DNA of 64,000 nucleotides from Aureimonas sp. AU12. Its GTDB lineage: Bacteria; Pseudomonadota; Alphaproteobacteria; Rhizobiales; Rhizobiaceae. Below the pieces are notes generated by a model that did not search any database, had not been told where the DNA came from, and worked only from the letters and a program-made list of their open reading frames with translations. Below, one piece after another: positions 9,955 through 19,520 of this stretch. How positions within the stretch are numbered: position 1 is the first letter of the stretch; each line of letters starts with the position of its first letter. Where the stretch lies: NCBI RefSeq assembly GCF_001463705.1, contig NZ_BBWH01000002.1, positions 1 through 64,000 of the forward strand, written 5' to 3'. Both the position numbers and the translations under genes were made by a program.

Positions 9955-10710
9955 ATGACGCGCTTTCCAACCTTCGCGTCGATCGTTGCGACGGATGGAC
10001 GCCCCGCAGATACCGTAGGGATCCCGCACGTCTGGAGGCAAGATGCGGCATCGCTCGTCGTTTTCGACCGCTCGGGTCCTGAGGTCAGGTTCCTGATGGG
10101 CCTGCGGGGTCACCGTCATGCCTTCATGCCCGATCATCTCGTGTTTCCCGGTGGCCGGGCCGAACGGTCCGACCGCAACTTATCCCCTCGCTTCCCGCTC
10201 GGGGCGGACGTCATGACACGTCTCATGGCTGAGACGCCGGCGATCTTTACACCCGTCCGGGCGGTCGGCCTCGCGCTGGCGGCGATCCGGGAAACCTATG
10301 AGGAGACGGGCGTCTTTCTCGCCAAGCCCGGTTTCTTCTCCGACCTCTCCGAGTCTTGGTGCGAATTCGCCGCGAATTCGATGCGACCGATACCGGAGGT
10401 TCTCGTCCCGATCGCGCGAGCGGTGACGCCCCCTTGGTTTCCCCGACGATTCGACACGCGGTTCTTTCTCGTCGAGCGCTCGCACATGTCCGGGGATGTG
10501 GACTTTGCAGCGAGACCGAGCGACGAATTCGACGAGGTCTGCTGGATTTCGCCGATCGAGGCGGCCGAGCGGTTTCGACTGGCACCGATCACCAGCGCCG
10601 TCCTCGCGCATGCTGAGGCCCGGATCCGCGACGGGACGGAAGCCGATGCATCGCAGCCGATGCCGTTTCTGCGTTGCGTCAGGGGGACGTTTCACCTGTC
10701 CGCCCTCTAG
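9955..10710 (+). CDS. Nudix hydrolase domain protein
   Basis: This 251-residue protein carries a Nudix box core RETYEETG at about residues 111-118, with an upstream VFPGG element separated by a long insertion, as in the NUDT7/NUDT19-like subgroup that hydrolyses CoA-type or other nucleoside diphosphates. The substrate cannot be told from sequence. The start is an ATG at 9955 with GAGGGAG just upstream; earlier in-frame codons overlap the DUF983 gene. It ends the topA operon and is followed by a strong hairpin. Confidence 0.88.
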   Translation: MTRFPTFASIVATDGRPADTVGIPHVWRQDAASLVVFDRSGPEVRFLMGLRGHRHAFMPDHLVFPGGRAERSDRNLSPRFPLGADVMTRLMAETPAIFTPVRAVGLALAAIRETYEETGVFLAKPGFFSDLSESWCEFAANSMRPIPEVLVPIARAVTPPWFPRRFDTRFFLVERSHMSGDVDFAARPSDEFDEVCWISPIEAAERFRLAPITSAVLAHAEARIRDGTEADASQPMPFLRCVRGTFHLSAL

Positions 10711-10717
10711 GCCAGAG

Positions 10718-10753
10718 AAGCGGCCTTGCTCGCAGGAGTGCCAAGGCCGCTTT
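10718..10753 (+). terminator. intrinsic terminator after the Nudix gene
   Basis: The arms 10718-10728 and 10742-10752 pair perfectly over 11 bp (AAGCGGCCTTG) with a 13-base loop, eight bases after the Nudix stop codon. The U-tract is short (TTT within and after the stem). It plausibly ends the topA-rnr-DUF983-Nudix transcript. Confidence 0.65.
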
Positions 10754-10824
10754 CGCTGGCCCCGTGGAGCACGGTCGGCCAAGGCTTTCGCGGCGCCGGA
10801 ACGGCCTGGACCCATGCCGCCCCC

Positions 10825-10852
10825 TTGACTTGGGCGTAGCCATGCGTAGTGT
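10825..10852 (+). promoter_or_regulatory. rpmG: possible sigma-70 promoter for rpmG
   Basis: CTTGACT at 10824-10830 matches the alphaproteobacterial -35 consensus CTTGAC, and TAGTGT at 10847-10852, 16 bp downstream, is a weak -10. It would give a leader of roughly 160 bases before rpmG. The intervening region shows no other gene. The -10 match is poor, so this is tentative. Confidence 0.3.
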
Positions 10853-11016
10853 CCGCGCCAAGAGACGGGTCATCTTTGGTGCGCCCGTCTGGTGTCGTGC
10901 CGGTTGCGGTTCGGGACCGGATCGACCCTAACGATGTCCTGTATGCCCCGCGCGTCGTCCGTCAGGCCACCCGCGTTGCGCAGGATATGATTTCGCCAGA
11001 CGGATGGACGTAAGAC

Positions 11017-11184
11017 ATGGCTAAGGCAACAACGATCAAGATCAAGCTGCTCAGCACCGCTGAGACCGGCTTCTTCTATGTCACCACGAAGAACAGCCGC
11101 ACGATGACCGACAAGATGGTCAAGACGAAGTACGACCCCGTCGCGCGCAAGCACGTCGAGTTCCGCGAAGCCAAGATCAAGTAA
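11017..11184 (+). CDS. rpmG: 50S ribosomal protein L33
   Basis: The 55-codon reading frame begins [13 protein letters not shown] and contains the L33 signature GFFYVTTKN followed by KMVKTKYDP and ends [11 protein letters not shown]. This is a complete small ribosomal protein of the large subunit near the E site. It lacks the zinc-binding cysteine pairs, so it is the zinc-independent (C-minus) form. It is preceded by a TAAG-rich leader and followed after 27 bases by a good terminator, so it is probably transcribed alone. Confidence 0.97.
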   Translation: MAKATTIKIKLLSTAETGFFYVTTKNSRTMTDKMVKTKYDPVARKHVEFREAKIK

Positions 11185-11211
11185 GGTCAAGGGCCCTCGC
11201 CCGAGTTTCAG

Positions 11212-11233
11212 CGCCGCCTCCGGGCGGCGTTTT
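11212..11233 (+). terminator. intrinsic terminator of rpmG
   Basis: A 7-bp perfect GC stem (CGCCGCC at 11212-11218, GGCGGCG at 11223-11229) with a four-base loop is followed directly by TTTT. It starts 28 bases after the rpmG stop. Confidence 0.85.
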
Positions 11234-11641
11234 CATGTCCGGCGCTGATTTGCGACCCGACGGGTCCAGGAGATCAATCGTGCGTTCAACGCGGGCGCAC
11301 AGACCGCGGGAAGTCCGGGCAAGCCTGTGCGCCTGCCAAGCCGATCCCGGATTGGCAGAGCGAGCGACTGGATTTGTGAGGATGCGGCACGGTCGTTAAG
11401 TGGTCGGCCGGCAATCCGGTCGCGGCGCGAGGACACCGCATATGACCGTCTGCCGACCGACCGCCCCACGGGACCCAGGAGATGCGGCGGACCTGAGCAT
11501 TCCATGGGGAAACCGAAACGAGACTGTTGCCTGTGTCTCGAAGTCTCCGTGATACCAGATTTGCCGAGAATCACCGTCGGCGCAACGCCGAAGGTGAAAA
11601 TCGTCTGGGATCTTTTCAGAAATGGTTAAGCGTGGCGCGGC
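11234..11641. other. 408-bp region without a recognised gene
   Basis: The stretch between the rpmG terminator and the pleD stop has short open frames on both strands, but none has a convincing start, codon pattern or recognisable family. The only structure seen is an imperfect dyad at 11571-11582 and 11585-11596 (11 of 12 positions paired, two-base CA centre), about 45 bases past the pleD stop, which may form the 3' end of the leftward pleD transcript, although no U-tract follows on that strand. Confidence 0.4.
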
Positions 11642-13000
<1,359 letters not shown>

Positions 13001-13007
13001 GGTTGGG

Positions 13008-13379
13008 TCACGCGTCCCCGAGAAACGACTTGATCGTCTCGATGAAACGAACCACCGAGATCGGCTTCGATATATAGGCCTCGCAGCCGCCCTGCCGAAT
13101 CCGTTCTTCGTCGCCCTTCATGGCAAACGCGGTGACGGCGATGACGGGAATCGCCTTCAACTCGCGATCCGCCTTCAGCATCTGGGTGACTTCCAGGCCG
13201 GAAATCTCGGGAAGCTGGATATCCATGAGAATCAGATCCGGCCGCGTTTCCCGCGCCAGGTCCATCGCGGTCAAGCCGCTGCGCGTCTGAACCGTGCGGT
13301 ATCCGTGAGCCTCGATCAGGTCGCGGAAAAGCTTCATGTTCAGTTCGTTGTCTTCAACGATCATGACGGTCTTGGTCAT
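13008..13379 (-). CDS. divK: single-domain response regulator DivK
   Basis: This 123-residue protein is a stand-alone CheY-like receiver with acidic residues Glu9/Asp10, phospho-acceptor Asp53 (ILMDIQLP), a conserved [10 protein letters not shown] switch region and Lys in SKPIS. DivK controls the DivJ/PleC-CckA-CtrA cell-cycle pathway. The start is the [11 protein letters not shown] methionine, which gives the normal family length; the upstream in-frame extension is not receiver-like. It is first in an operon with pleD and divergent from a DUF3572 gene. Confidence 0.96.
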   Translation of the reverse strand: MTKTVMIVEDNELNMKLFRDLIEAHGYRTVQTRSGLTAMDLARETRPDLILMDIQLPEISGLEVTQMLKADRELKAIPVIAVTAFAMKGDEERIRQGGCEAYISKPISVVRFIETIKSFLGDA

Positions 13380-13497
13380 ACGCGATATCCCATTGCCAGA
13401 CGCCACGTCGGCCGGTTTCCCGGCGTCCATGACCGAGACTTACCGCAATTTGATTTAAGAAATGAGGAATCCATCCAGTTATGGTTAGGAGGCGGGG

Positions 13498-13809
13498 ATG
13501 ATATCGAACGACGGGCCGAACGACCGGTCCACACCCGATGACAACGCTGCGGCGTTGGCCATCGAAGCGCTGAGCTTCATCGCGGGCGACTCGCTGCTCT
13601 TCAACCGTTTCCTGCGCCTGACGGGCCTCGAGCTCGAGAACCTGCGGCAGGCGGCGGACGACCCCTCGTTCCTTGCTGGCGTGCTCGATTTCATCCTTGG
13701 CGACGAACGCACCCTCGAAGAGTTCGCAGCCCATGCCGGCCTGCCGCCGCAACGCGTCGCGGCAGCGCGCCATGTCCTTGGAACCACCTATTCGGAATCG
13801 TTCTCCTGA
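13498..13809 (+). CDS. DUF3572 family protein
   Basis: This is a 103-residue acidic, helical protein matching the DUF3572 pattern (AALAIEALSFIAGD near the start, then repeated leucine-rich helices such as GLPPQRVAAARHVLG). It has no membrane segment or known catalytic motif. TTAGGAGG at about 13485-13492 supplies a strong ribosome-binding site. Its divergent position next to divK recurs in Rhizobiales, which hints at a cell-cycle or growth role, but none is proven. Its stop shares one base with the next gene's ATG. Confidence 0.88.
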   Translation: MISNDGPNDRSTPDDNAAALAIEALSFIAGDSLLFNRFLRLTGLELENLRQAADDPSFLAGVLDFILGDERTLEEFAAHAGLPPQRVAAARHVLGTTYSESFS

Positions 13810-14477
13810 TGACGTCGCGCACCACGGTCGGCCCCGCCATCGCAGACCTCGACCGGCGCCACGACGCGCTTCTCGTGTTCGACATCGATGAGGTGGTGCT
13901 GCACTTCATCGCACCCTTCTGCGAATTGTTGGCCGAGCATGGCGCCCGGCTGCACTTCGACAGTTTCCGGCTGACCGGCAACGTGCGGTCCCTCTCGACC
14001 GGCGCGGCCCTGACCGGCCACGCGCTCGATGGCATCACGGCGCAGCTCTATGCCGAGCAGGAGCAGCGGCAGACGGCCGTCGACGGCGTCATCGAAGCGC
14101 TCGAGCGTCTCGGCGAGATCGCCGACATCCTGTTCCTGACGGCGATGACCCCGACCTTCTATCCGGAACGACGCCGGCTGCTGGATGGAGCCGGGCTGCG
14201 CTGGCCGATGATCGCCACCGAACGGGCCAAGGGCGCGTTCCTCTTCGACGCGAAAGCACGCTGGACGGGACCGGTCGCGTTCGTCGACGACCTGCCGCCG
14301 AACCTCGAAGGGGTTCGTCGCAGCGCGCCGGACGTGTCTCTCGTCCACCTGATGGCGGATCCGCAGTTTCGCGCGCACCTGCCCCTGCTGCCCTCCTCCA
14401 CGTTCGAGGCCGCGAACTGGTCCCAAGCCGAGACGATCCTGCGGGGCATCGTGGAAGGTGATGTCTCTCGCGGCTAA
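13809..14477 (+). CDS. HAD-like hypothetical protein
   Basis: The 222-residue product opens with VFDIDEVVLHF at about 22-32, which resembles haloacid-dehalogenase motif I (DxD), has a later FLTAMT segment like motif II, and VAFVDDLPPN near 157 like motif IV. It therefore looks like a HAD-fold phosphatase or a degenerate relative. The substrate is unknown. It is translationally coupled to the DUF3572 gene (TGATG), so the two probably work or are regulated together. Confidence 0.75.
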   Translation: MTSRTTVGPAIADLDRRHDALLVFDIDEVVLHFIAPFCELLAEHGARLHFDSFRLTGNVRSLSTGAALTGHALDGITAQLYAEQEQRQTAVDGVIEALERLGEIADILFLTAMTPTFYPERRRLLDGAGLRWPMIATERAKGAFLFDAKARWTGPVAFVDDLPPNLEGVRRSAPDVSLVHLMADPQFRAHLPLLPSSTFEAANWSQAETILRGIVEGDVSRG

Positions 14478-14514
14478 GATCCAAGCAGCCACTCGACGCC
14501 AAGCGGTTCGGTGA

Positions 14515-15300
14515 TCAAGCGCTCGTGGGGCTACGCCGATGCCGGTTCATGAGAGCCACCAGGCCGGCGAGCAGCATGGTGCCAACGATGAGCAGGAAGG
14601 CCGCTGCCGCGATGGCCGGCGAGATGTTCTCGCGGATCGAGGAGAACATCTGTCGTGCGAGCGTCCGCTGATTTGGCCCGGCGACGAAGAGCGTCAGCAC
14701 GACTTCGTCAAGCGAAGTGGCGAAGGCGAAGACCGCCCCGGTGAGAACACCGGGAAACGCCAGCGGCAAGGTGACGCGGCGAAACACCGTGGCGGGCGAT
14801 GCGCCGAGGCTCGCCGCCGCCCGCTCCACGCGGCGGTCGATCCCCTGCAGCGCCGTCGACACGCTGACGACGACGAAAGGCACGCAGAGCACGCTATGGG
14901 CGAGAATGACGCCGCTGTAGCTGCTGGCGAGGCCGAGCCGCACGAGCGCGATCTGCAGGCCGACGCCGAGCACGACGGCCGGCACCACCATCGGCAGGAG
15001 GAACACGGTTCGCACCACGTTGCCGAAGGGCACAAGACCGCTGCGCAGCCCGAGCGCCGCCGTGGTGCCGAGAACGACGGACAGGATGGTGGCGGACAGG
15101 CCGATGATCAGACTGTTGACGATCGAAAGACGCCAGACATCGGCGTTGACGAGTTCCGCAAACCAGCGGGTCGAGACCGAGGGGATGGGATAGTTGAGGA
15201 AGATGCCGGACGTGAAGGCCAGCGGCAGGATCGCGACGAGCGGCAACAGCAAGAATACCACCGCAAGACCGCTGAACAGCACTTGGAAACTGCGCAGCAT
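14515..15300 (-). CDS. ABC transporter permease, PotC-like
   Basis: This 261-residue inner-membrane permease has six hydrophobic segments and the EAA loop (EAAASLGASP-like: ERAAASLGASPATVFRRV near residue 160). It belongs to the spermidine/putrescine/opine importer class and is the last gene of a leftward binding-protein/ATPase/PotB/PotC operon. It starts three bases after the preceding permease gene ends. The substrate is not evident; polyamine-like or cationic compounds are typical. Confidence 0.92.
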   Translation of the reverse strand: MLRSFQVLFSGLAVVFLLLPLVAILPLAFTSGIFLNYPIPSVSTRWFAELVNADVWRLSIVNSLIIGLSATILSVVLGTTAALGLRSGLVPFGNVVRTVFLLPMVVPAVVLGVGLQIALVRLGLASSYSGVILAHSVLCVPFVVVSVSTALQGIDRRVERAAASLGASPATVFRRVTLPLAFPGVLTGAVFAFATSLDEVVLTLFVAGPNQRTLARQMFSSIRENISPAIAAAAFLLIVGTMLLAGLVALMNRHRRSPTSA

Positions 15301-15303
15301 GGC

Positions 15304-16482
15304 TCAGGCTCCCAAGGGCGCGGCGGAGCGCGATAGACGGCCGTAGACGAGATAGAGCACCGTCGTCACCACGAGCAGGATGAGACCGAGGGCCCCGGCC
15401 ATGCCCCAGTTCGCCGTCTGCAGCGAGTAGAAGGCGATGATCGACGAGATCATCTGGTCGTTCGGTCCGCCGACGAGCGCGGGCGTGATGTAGTAGCCGA
15501 TGGCCACCATGAAGACGAGGAGCGAGCCCGACAGGATGCCCGGCATCGCCAGCGGGAGGAGGATGCGCAGGAAGGCGCGCATCGGACTGGCGCCCATCGA
15601 GGCGGCGGCGGGCATCAGGGTCTTCGGGATCGAGTTGATGACGCTGTAGATCGGCAGCACCATGAACGGCAGCAGCACGTGCGTCATCGCGATCACGACG
15701 CCCGTCCGGTTGAAGATCAACGGCACCGGCCGGGTGGTGAGGCCGAGGTCGATCAGCGTCCGGTTGATGAGGCCCTGGTCCTGCAGGAGGATGAACCAGG
15801 CGGCGGTGCGCACGAGAAGCGAAGTCCAGAGCGGCAGCAGCACCGACATCAGGAGCACGTTGCGCTTCCAGCCTGAGGTCGCCGCGAGCAGCATCGCATA
15901 GGGCAGGCCGATGGCGAGACAGCAGACGGTGATGATGCCGGAAATCAGGAAGGTTCGCCCGATGATCAGCCGGTTGGCGGAACTTTCGGGCGGCAGCCGC
16001 GTCACCGCGCCGCCCGCATCGCGCGCTAGATCGACGGCGGCCAGAAGATTGCGGTCGGTGTAGGCCGATGCGCCGCTGGCGATGGCCGTCCAGTAGCGCG
16101 TGTCGGCCCAGCGCGGGTCGAGGGTCGCAAGATCCGGCGGTGTGCCGCCGGCGGCCTCGCGGGCGGCGGTCGCGGTCTTCGGTATCAGCGTGCGGAACCC
16201 CGACACCTCGCTGTTGAGGCGCCGCACCGCAGGGCCGAGCGCCGTCGATTCGGCATCGGCAAGGTCTGCGACGAGCGCGCCCTGGATCTCGGCGTCGGGC
16301 ACACCCGTCCCGTCCCAGTCTCCGATCACCGCGACCGTGCGCGGCAGTGCGGAGACGATCGCCCCGTCGCGCACCGACACGGAGATGACCGTCCAGAGCG
16401 GCCAGAAGAAGAACACGGCGAGAAACAGGAAGAGCGGCGCGATGAGCGCCGCACTGCGCAGCGAGGCCCCGGAGCGGCTCAT
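15304..16482 (-). CDS. ABC transporter permease, PotB-like, with a large periplasmic insertion
   Basis: This is the second permease of the importer. At 392 residues it is about 100 longer than ordinary PotB. After the first membrane segment (about 10-32) there is a hydrophilic stretch of about 120 residues, rich in Ala, Asp and Thr, before the remaining five membrane segments and the EAA loop (AAASMGASPMRAFLRI near 270). The insertion should lie in the periplasm and may contact the binding protein. Its ATG overlaps the stop of the ATPase gene (ATGA). Confidence 0.92.
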   Translation of the reverse strand: MSRSGASLRSAALIAPLFLFLAVFFFWPLWTVISVSVRDGAIVSALPRTVAVIGDWDGTGVPDAEIQGALVADLADAESTALGPAVRRLNSEVSGFRTLIPKTATAAREAAGGTPPDLATLDPRWADTRYWTAIASGASAYTDRNLLAAVDLARDAGGAVTRLPPESSANRLIIGRTFLISGIITVCCLAIGLPYAMLLAATSGWKRNVLLMSVLLPLWTSLLVRTAAWFILLQDQGLINRTLIDLGLTTRPVPLIFNRTGVVIAMTHVLLPFMVLPIYSVINSIPKTLMPAAASMGASPMRAFLRILLPLAMPGILSGSLLVFMVAIGYYITPALVGGPNDQMISSIIAFYSLQTANWGMAGALGLILLVVTTVLYLVYGRLSRSAAPLGA

Positions 16483-17540
16483 GCGGCGAAGACCGTGCAG
16501 TCGGCGGGATCGAACCGCAAATGCGTGCGGCTGCCGACTGCCGGGGGCGCGTTGCGCCGCTCGCAGCGCACGACGAAGCGCAAGGCGCCGCGCGAGAGGT
16601 GCAGGCGAAGATGGTCGCCCTGATAGACGACATCGTCGACGCCGGCTTCGAAGCTGTTGTCGCCGGCCTCGCTCGCCAGCATCAGGCGCTCCGGGCGGAT
16701 CGAGACAACGACGTTACCGGCCACATCGCCCGACGCCGGGCGCGGCGTGCGGATGCGCGCGCCCTCGCCGAAATCGACCACGAGTTCGCGGTGGTCCTGA
16801 GACGCGACCTCGGCCTTGAGCAGATTGGTCTCGCCGATGAACTGCGCGACGAAAGCGTTGGCAGGCTTGTCGTAGACATCGGAGGCCGAGCCGATCTGCG
16901 AGATACGACCCTTGTCGAAGATGGCGACGCGATCCGACATGGTCAGCGCCTCGCCCTGGTCGTGCGTCACGAACACGACGGTGAGACCGAGACGCCGGTG
17001 CAACTCGCGGATCTCGAGCTGCATCTCCTCGCGCAGCTGCTTGTCGAGCGCGCCGAGCGGCTCGTCCATCAGCACGACCTTTGGCTCGAAGACGAGTGCG
17101 CGCGTCAGCGCCACGCGCTGCTGCTGGCCGCCCGAAAGCTGGTCGGGCCGTCGTTCGCCGAGATGGCCGAGACGCACGCGATCGAGCGCCTTTGCAACCC
17201 GCTCGCGGATCTCGGACTTCGCCATGCCGCGCATCTGCAGGGGAAACGCGACGTTCTCGGCGATCGTCATGTGCGGGAACAGGGCGTAATTCTGGAACAC
17301 GACGCCGATGCCGCGCTTGTGCGGCGGCAGGTCCTGGATCCGCTCGCCATCCATCCAGATAGCGCCGGACGAGGCGTCCTCGAAGCCCGCCAGCATCATC
17401 AGGATCGTGGTCTTGCCGGACCCCGAAGGACCGAGCAGCGACACGAACTCCCCCTTCTTCACCTCCAGTTCGAGATTTTCGACGACGAGCGTCTGCCCGA
17501 AGGATTTCGAGACGTCGTGAAAGTGGATGAACGCGTTCAT
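16479..17540 (-). CDS. ABC transporter ATP-binding protein, PotA-like
   Basis: This 353-residue ATPase powers the importer. Walker A GPSGSGKTT is near residue 36, the signature LSGGQQQRVA near 134, Walker B VVLMDEPLGALD near 154, and the switch histidine follows in FVTHDQGEA. A C-terminal TOBE domain (about 270-350) is typical of the CUT1/polyamine class. The ATG at 17540 behind GGGGG was chosen over a TTG nine codons upstream. It sits between the binding-protein gene and two permeases. Confidence 0.95.
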   Translation of the reverse strand: MNAFIHFHDVSKSFGQTLVVENLELEVKKGEFVSLLGPSGSGKTTILMMLAGFEDASSGAIWMDGERIQDLPPHKRGIGVVFQNYALFPHMTIAENVAFPLQMRGMAKSEIRERVAKALDRVRLGHLGERRPDQLSGGQQQRVALTRALVFEPKVVLMDEPLGALDKQLREEMQLEIRELHRRLGLTVVFVTHDQGEALTMSDRVAIFDKGRISQIGSASDVYDKPANAFVAQFIGETNLLKAEVASQDHRELVVDFGEGARIRTPRPASGDVAGNVVVSIRPERLMLASEAGDNSFEAGVDDVVYQGDHLRLHLSRGALRFVVRCERRNAPPAVGSRTHLRFDPADCTVFAA

Positions 17541-17620
17541 CGGCCCCCGGAAGGTTGGCGTCGGCAAAGGAAGATCGGATCGGCCGGACAGTCACGCCGG
17601 CCGATCTCGGAAGCTCTGCG

Positions 17621-18670
17621 TTACTGCGCGACCCAGGCGTTGAAGCGGGTCGTCAGGGCCTCGATGTTGTCGACCCAGAAGTCGGTGTCGAGCGGGATCG
17701 CCACATCGAGATTGGCAGGCGCGGTCGGCAGCTGTGCCGCGACTTCCGGCTTCAGCATGGCGCCGGCTTCCTTGTCCGGCAGGCCGTAGGCGATGTAGTC
17801 GGGCAGCTTGGACTGGTTGGCCGGTAGGCTGGCGAACTGCACGAAGTCGAAGGCCGCGTCCTTATTGGGCGAGCCCTTCAGCACCACCCAGCTATCGACA
17901 GCGTAGATGCTCCCGGGCCAGACGATCTGAAAGTTCTTGCCCTCGGACTTGTTGATGCCCGCAAGGCGGCCGTTATAGGCCGACGTCATCACCACCTCGC
18001 CCGAGGCGAGAAGCTGGATCGGCTGGGCGCCGGCTTCCCACCAGACGAGATCGGACTTGATCGTGTCGAGTTTCTTGAAGGCGCGGTCGACGCCCTCGGG
18101 CGTGGCAAGCACTTCATAGACCGTCTTCGGATCGACACCGTCGGCGATGAGGGCGAATTCGAGCGCGTATTTCGGCCCCTTGCGCAAGGCGCGCTTGCCT
18201 GGAAACTTCGTGGTGTCGAAGAAGTCGGCCCAGCTGGTCGGCGCCGCCTTCAGCTTGTCGGCGTCATAGCCGATGCCCGTGGTCCAGACGATCGCGCCGA
18301 CGCCGCAATCGCTGACGGCGGACGGAATGAACTTGTCCTCGCCGCCGAGCTTCGACCAGTCGACCTTCTCGTAGATGCCATCGGCGCAACCGAGCGCGAG
18401 TTCCTCGGCCTCGACCTGCACGACATCCCAATTGGCCGCGCCCGCCTGCATCTTGGCGGCCAGCACGCCATAGCCGCCGTCCCACGATTCTTCGAGAAGC
18501 GGCTTGCCCGCTTTCTCGGCAAAGGGCTTGAAGTAGATTTCCCGCTGCGCGTCCTGGTAGTTGCCGCCCCAGGAGACGACCGTCAGGTCGCGGGCCGAGG
18601 CCGGAGCCGAGGCCATCAGGGCCGCCAGAAGGGCGCCGCCCATCGTCATTCGCAGTGCATTTGCAGCCAT
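17621..18670 (-). CDS. extracellular solute-binding protein, PotD/PotF-like
   Basis: This 349-residue periplasmic protein begins with a signal peptide (basic MAANALRMTM, hydrophobic core, cleavage near ASA-RDL) and then TVVSWGGNYQDA, a hallmark of the spermidine/putrescine-binding family. It delivers substrate to the PotABC-like proteins encoded downstream. A good GGAGACGAG ribosome-binding site precedes the ATG at 18670. Acidic ligand-cage residues cannot be assigned from sequence alone, so the substrate is open. The XRE-cupin regulator gene lies 137 bp upstream on the same strand. Confidence 0.93.
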   Translation of the reverse strand: MAANALRMTMGGALLAALMASAPASARDLTVVSWGGNYQDAQREIYFKPFAEKAGKPLLEESWDGGYGVLAAKMQAGAANWDVVQVEAEELALGCADGIYEKVDWSKLGGEDKFIPSAVSDCGVGAIVWTTGIGYDADKLKAAPTSWADFFDTTKFPGKRALRKGPKYALEFALIADGVDPKTVYEVLATPEGVDRAFKKLDTIKSDLVWWEAGAQPIQLLASGEVVMTSAYNGRLAGINKSEGKNFQIVWPGSIYAVDSWVVLKGSPNKDAAFDFVQFASLPANQSKLPDYIAYGLPDKEAGAMLKPEVAAQLPTAPANLDVAIPLDTDFWVDNIEALTTRFNAWVAQ

Positions 18671-18807
18671 GATCTCGTCTCCGGATTTGAACGCCTCCAA
18701 AGACAAGCATGAAAGTGAGATGCCTCCAAATGCCGCGTGTGCCTTGCTGAGGAAACTTTCCAACGGCAACGCCTGGCAACGGGCAGCCTGCTCGCTGGAG
18801 GGCAGCT

Positions 18808-19356
18808 TCAGTAGGTCGGCGGCGTGATCGCGCTGATCAGTTCGGCCTGTTCGGTGCCGGCATTGCGAAATCGATGGGGCGTCTCGCTATCGAAATAGTA
18901 GGCGTCCCCGGCGCTCAGGAGACGCGTCTGCGCCCCGACCGTAACCTCGACCGCTCCCTTCGTCACCACGCCCGCCTCCTGCGCCTTGTGGGAGAACGCC
19001 TCGCCGGTGTCGGCACCGGGACTGTAGCTTTCGCACAGGAGCAGCAGATGCCGGTTCGGATGATTGATGCCGACCATCCGATAGGAAATGCCGTCGGCGC
19101 GGCCAATCTCCGCGAGGTCTTCGCGTGCGTAGAACGGCGAATGCGGGAGCTTGTCGCCGAGCTCGGAGAAGAACCCGGTCAGCGTCGAACCCATGGCTTC
19201 GAGGATCGCGCTCAGGGTATCGATCGACGGGCTCATGCGGTCCCGCTCCAGCAGCGAGATGGTGGAATGCGAGATGCCGGACCGCACCGCAAGCTGCCGG
19301 GTGGTCAGCTGTCGCCGTCGGCGCAGCTCGCGGATTTCAGCGCCGATCGCCGGCAT
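18808..19356 (-). CDS. XRE family transcriptional regulator with cupin domain (PuuR-like)
   Basis: This 182-residue regulator has an N-terminal helix-turn-helix (LTTRQLAVRSGISHSTISLL, about 15-34) and a C-terminal cupin fold (about 105-175, GDAYYFDSETPHRF). PuuR of E. coli, of nearly the same length, represses putrescine genes, so a small-molecule-sensing repressor is likely. The ATG at 19356 follows a strong GAGGGAGGG site and is preferred to an upstream in-frame start. It lies between the ABC importer genes and a divergent HisD paralogue and probably controls both. Confidence 0.92.
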   Translation of the reverse strand: MPAIGAEIRELRRRRQLTTRQLAVRSGISHSTISLLERDRMSPSIDTLSAILEAMGSTLTGFFSELGDKLPHSPFYAREDLAEIGRADGISYRMVGINHPNRHLLLLCESYSPGADTGEAFSHKAQEAGVVTKGAVEVTVGAQTRLLSAGDAYYFDSETPHRFRNAGTEQAELISAITPPTY

Positions 19357-19432
19357 GGGCAGCCCTCCCTCATCTTCAACGAACTTCGCGAAGCTGCACA
19401 CGCGACGTGCACTGCATTTTCGCCTCGCTGAG

Positions 19433-19473
19433 TATAGTGAGCGGCGCTTCGATTGCCATTGCGCAAGCGCCGC
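19433..19473 (+). promoter_or_regulatory. promoter-operator candidate for the HisD paralogue
   Basis: TATAGT at 19433-19438 matches the -10 consensus at five of six positions, although no good -35 is seen. Immediately downstream, 19441-19449 and 19465-19473 form a perfect 9-bp inverted repeat (GCGGCGCTT/AAGCGCCGC) with a 15-base centre, which would cover the expected transcription start. That position suits an operator for the divergently encoded XRE-cupin protein. Both parts are inferences from sequence. Confidence 0.35.
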
Positions 19474-19520
19474 CTCTCCAGCAGCCTTGGGAGGACCGGC
19501 TCCGATGAAAGTCCCCTTCC

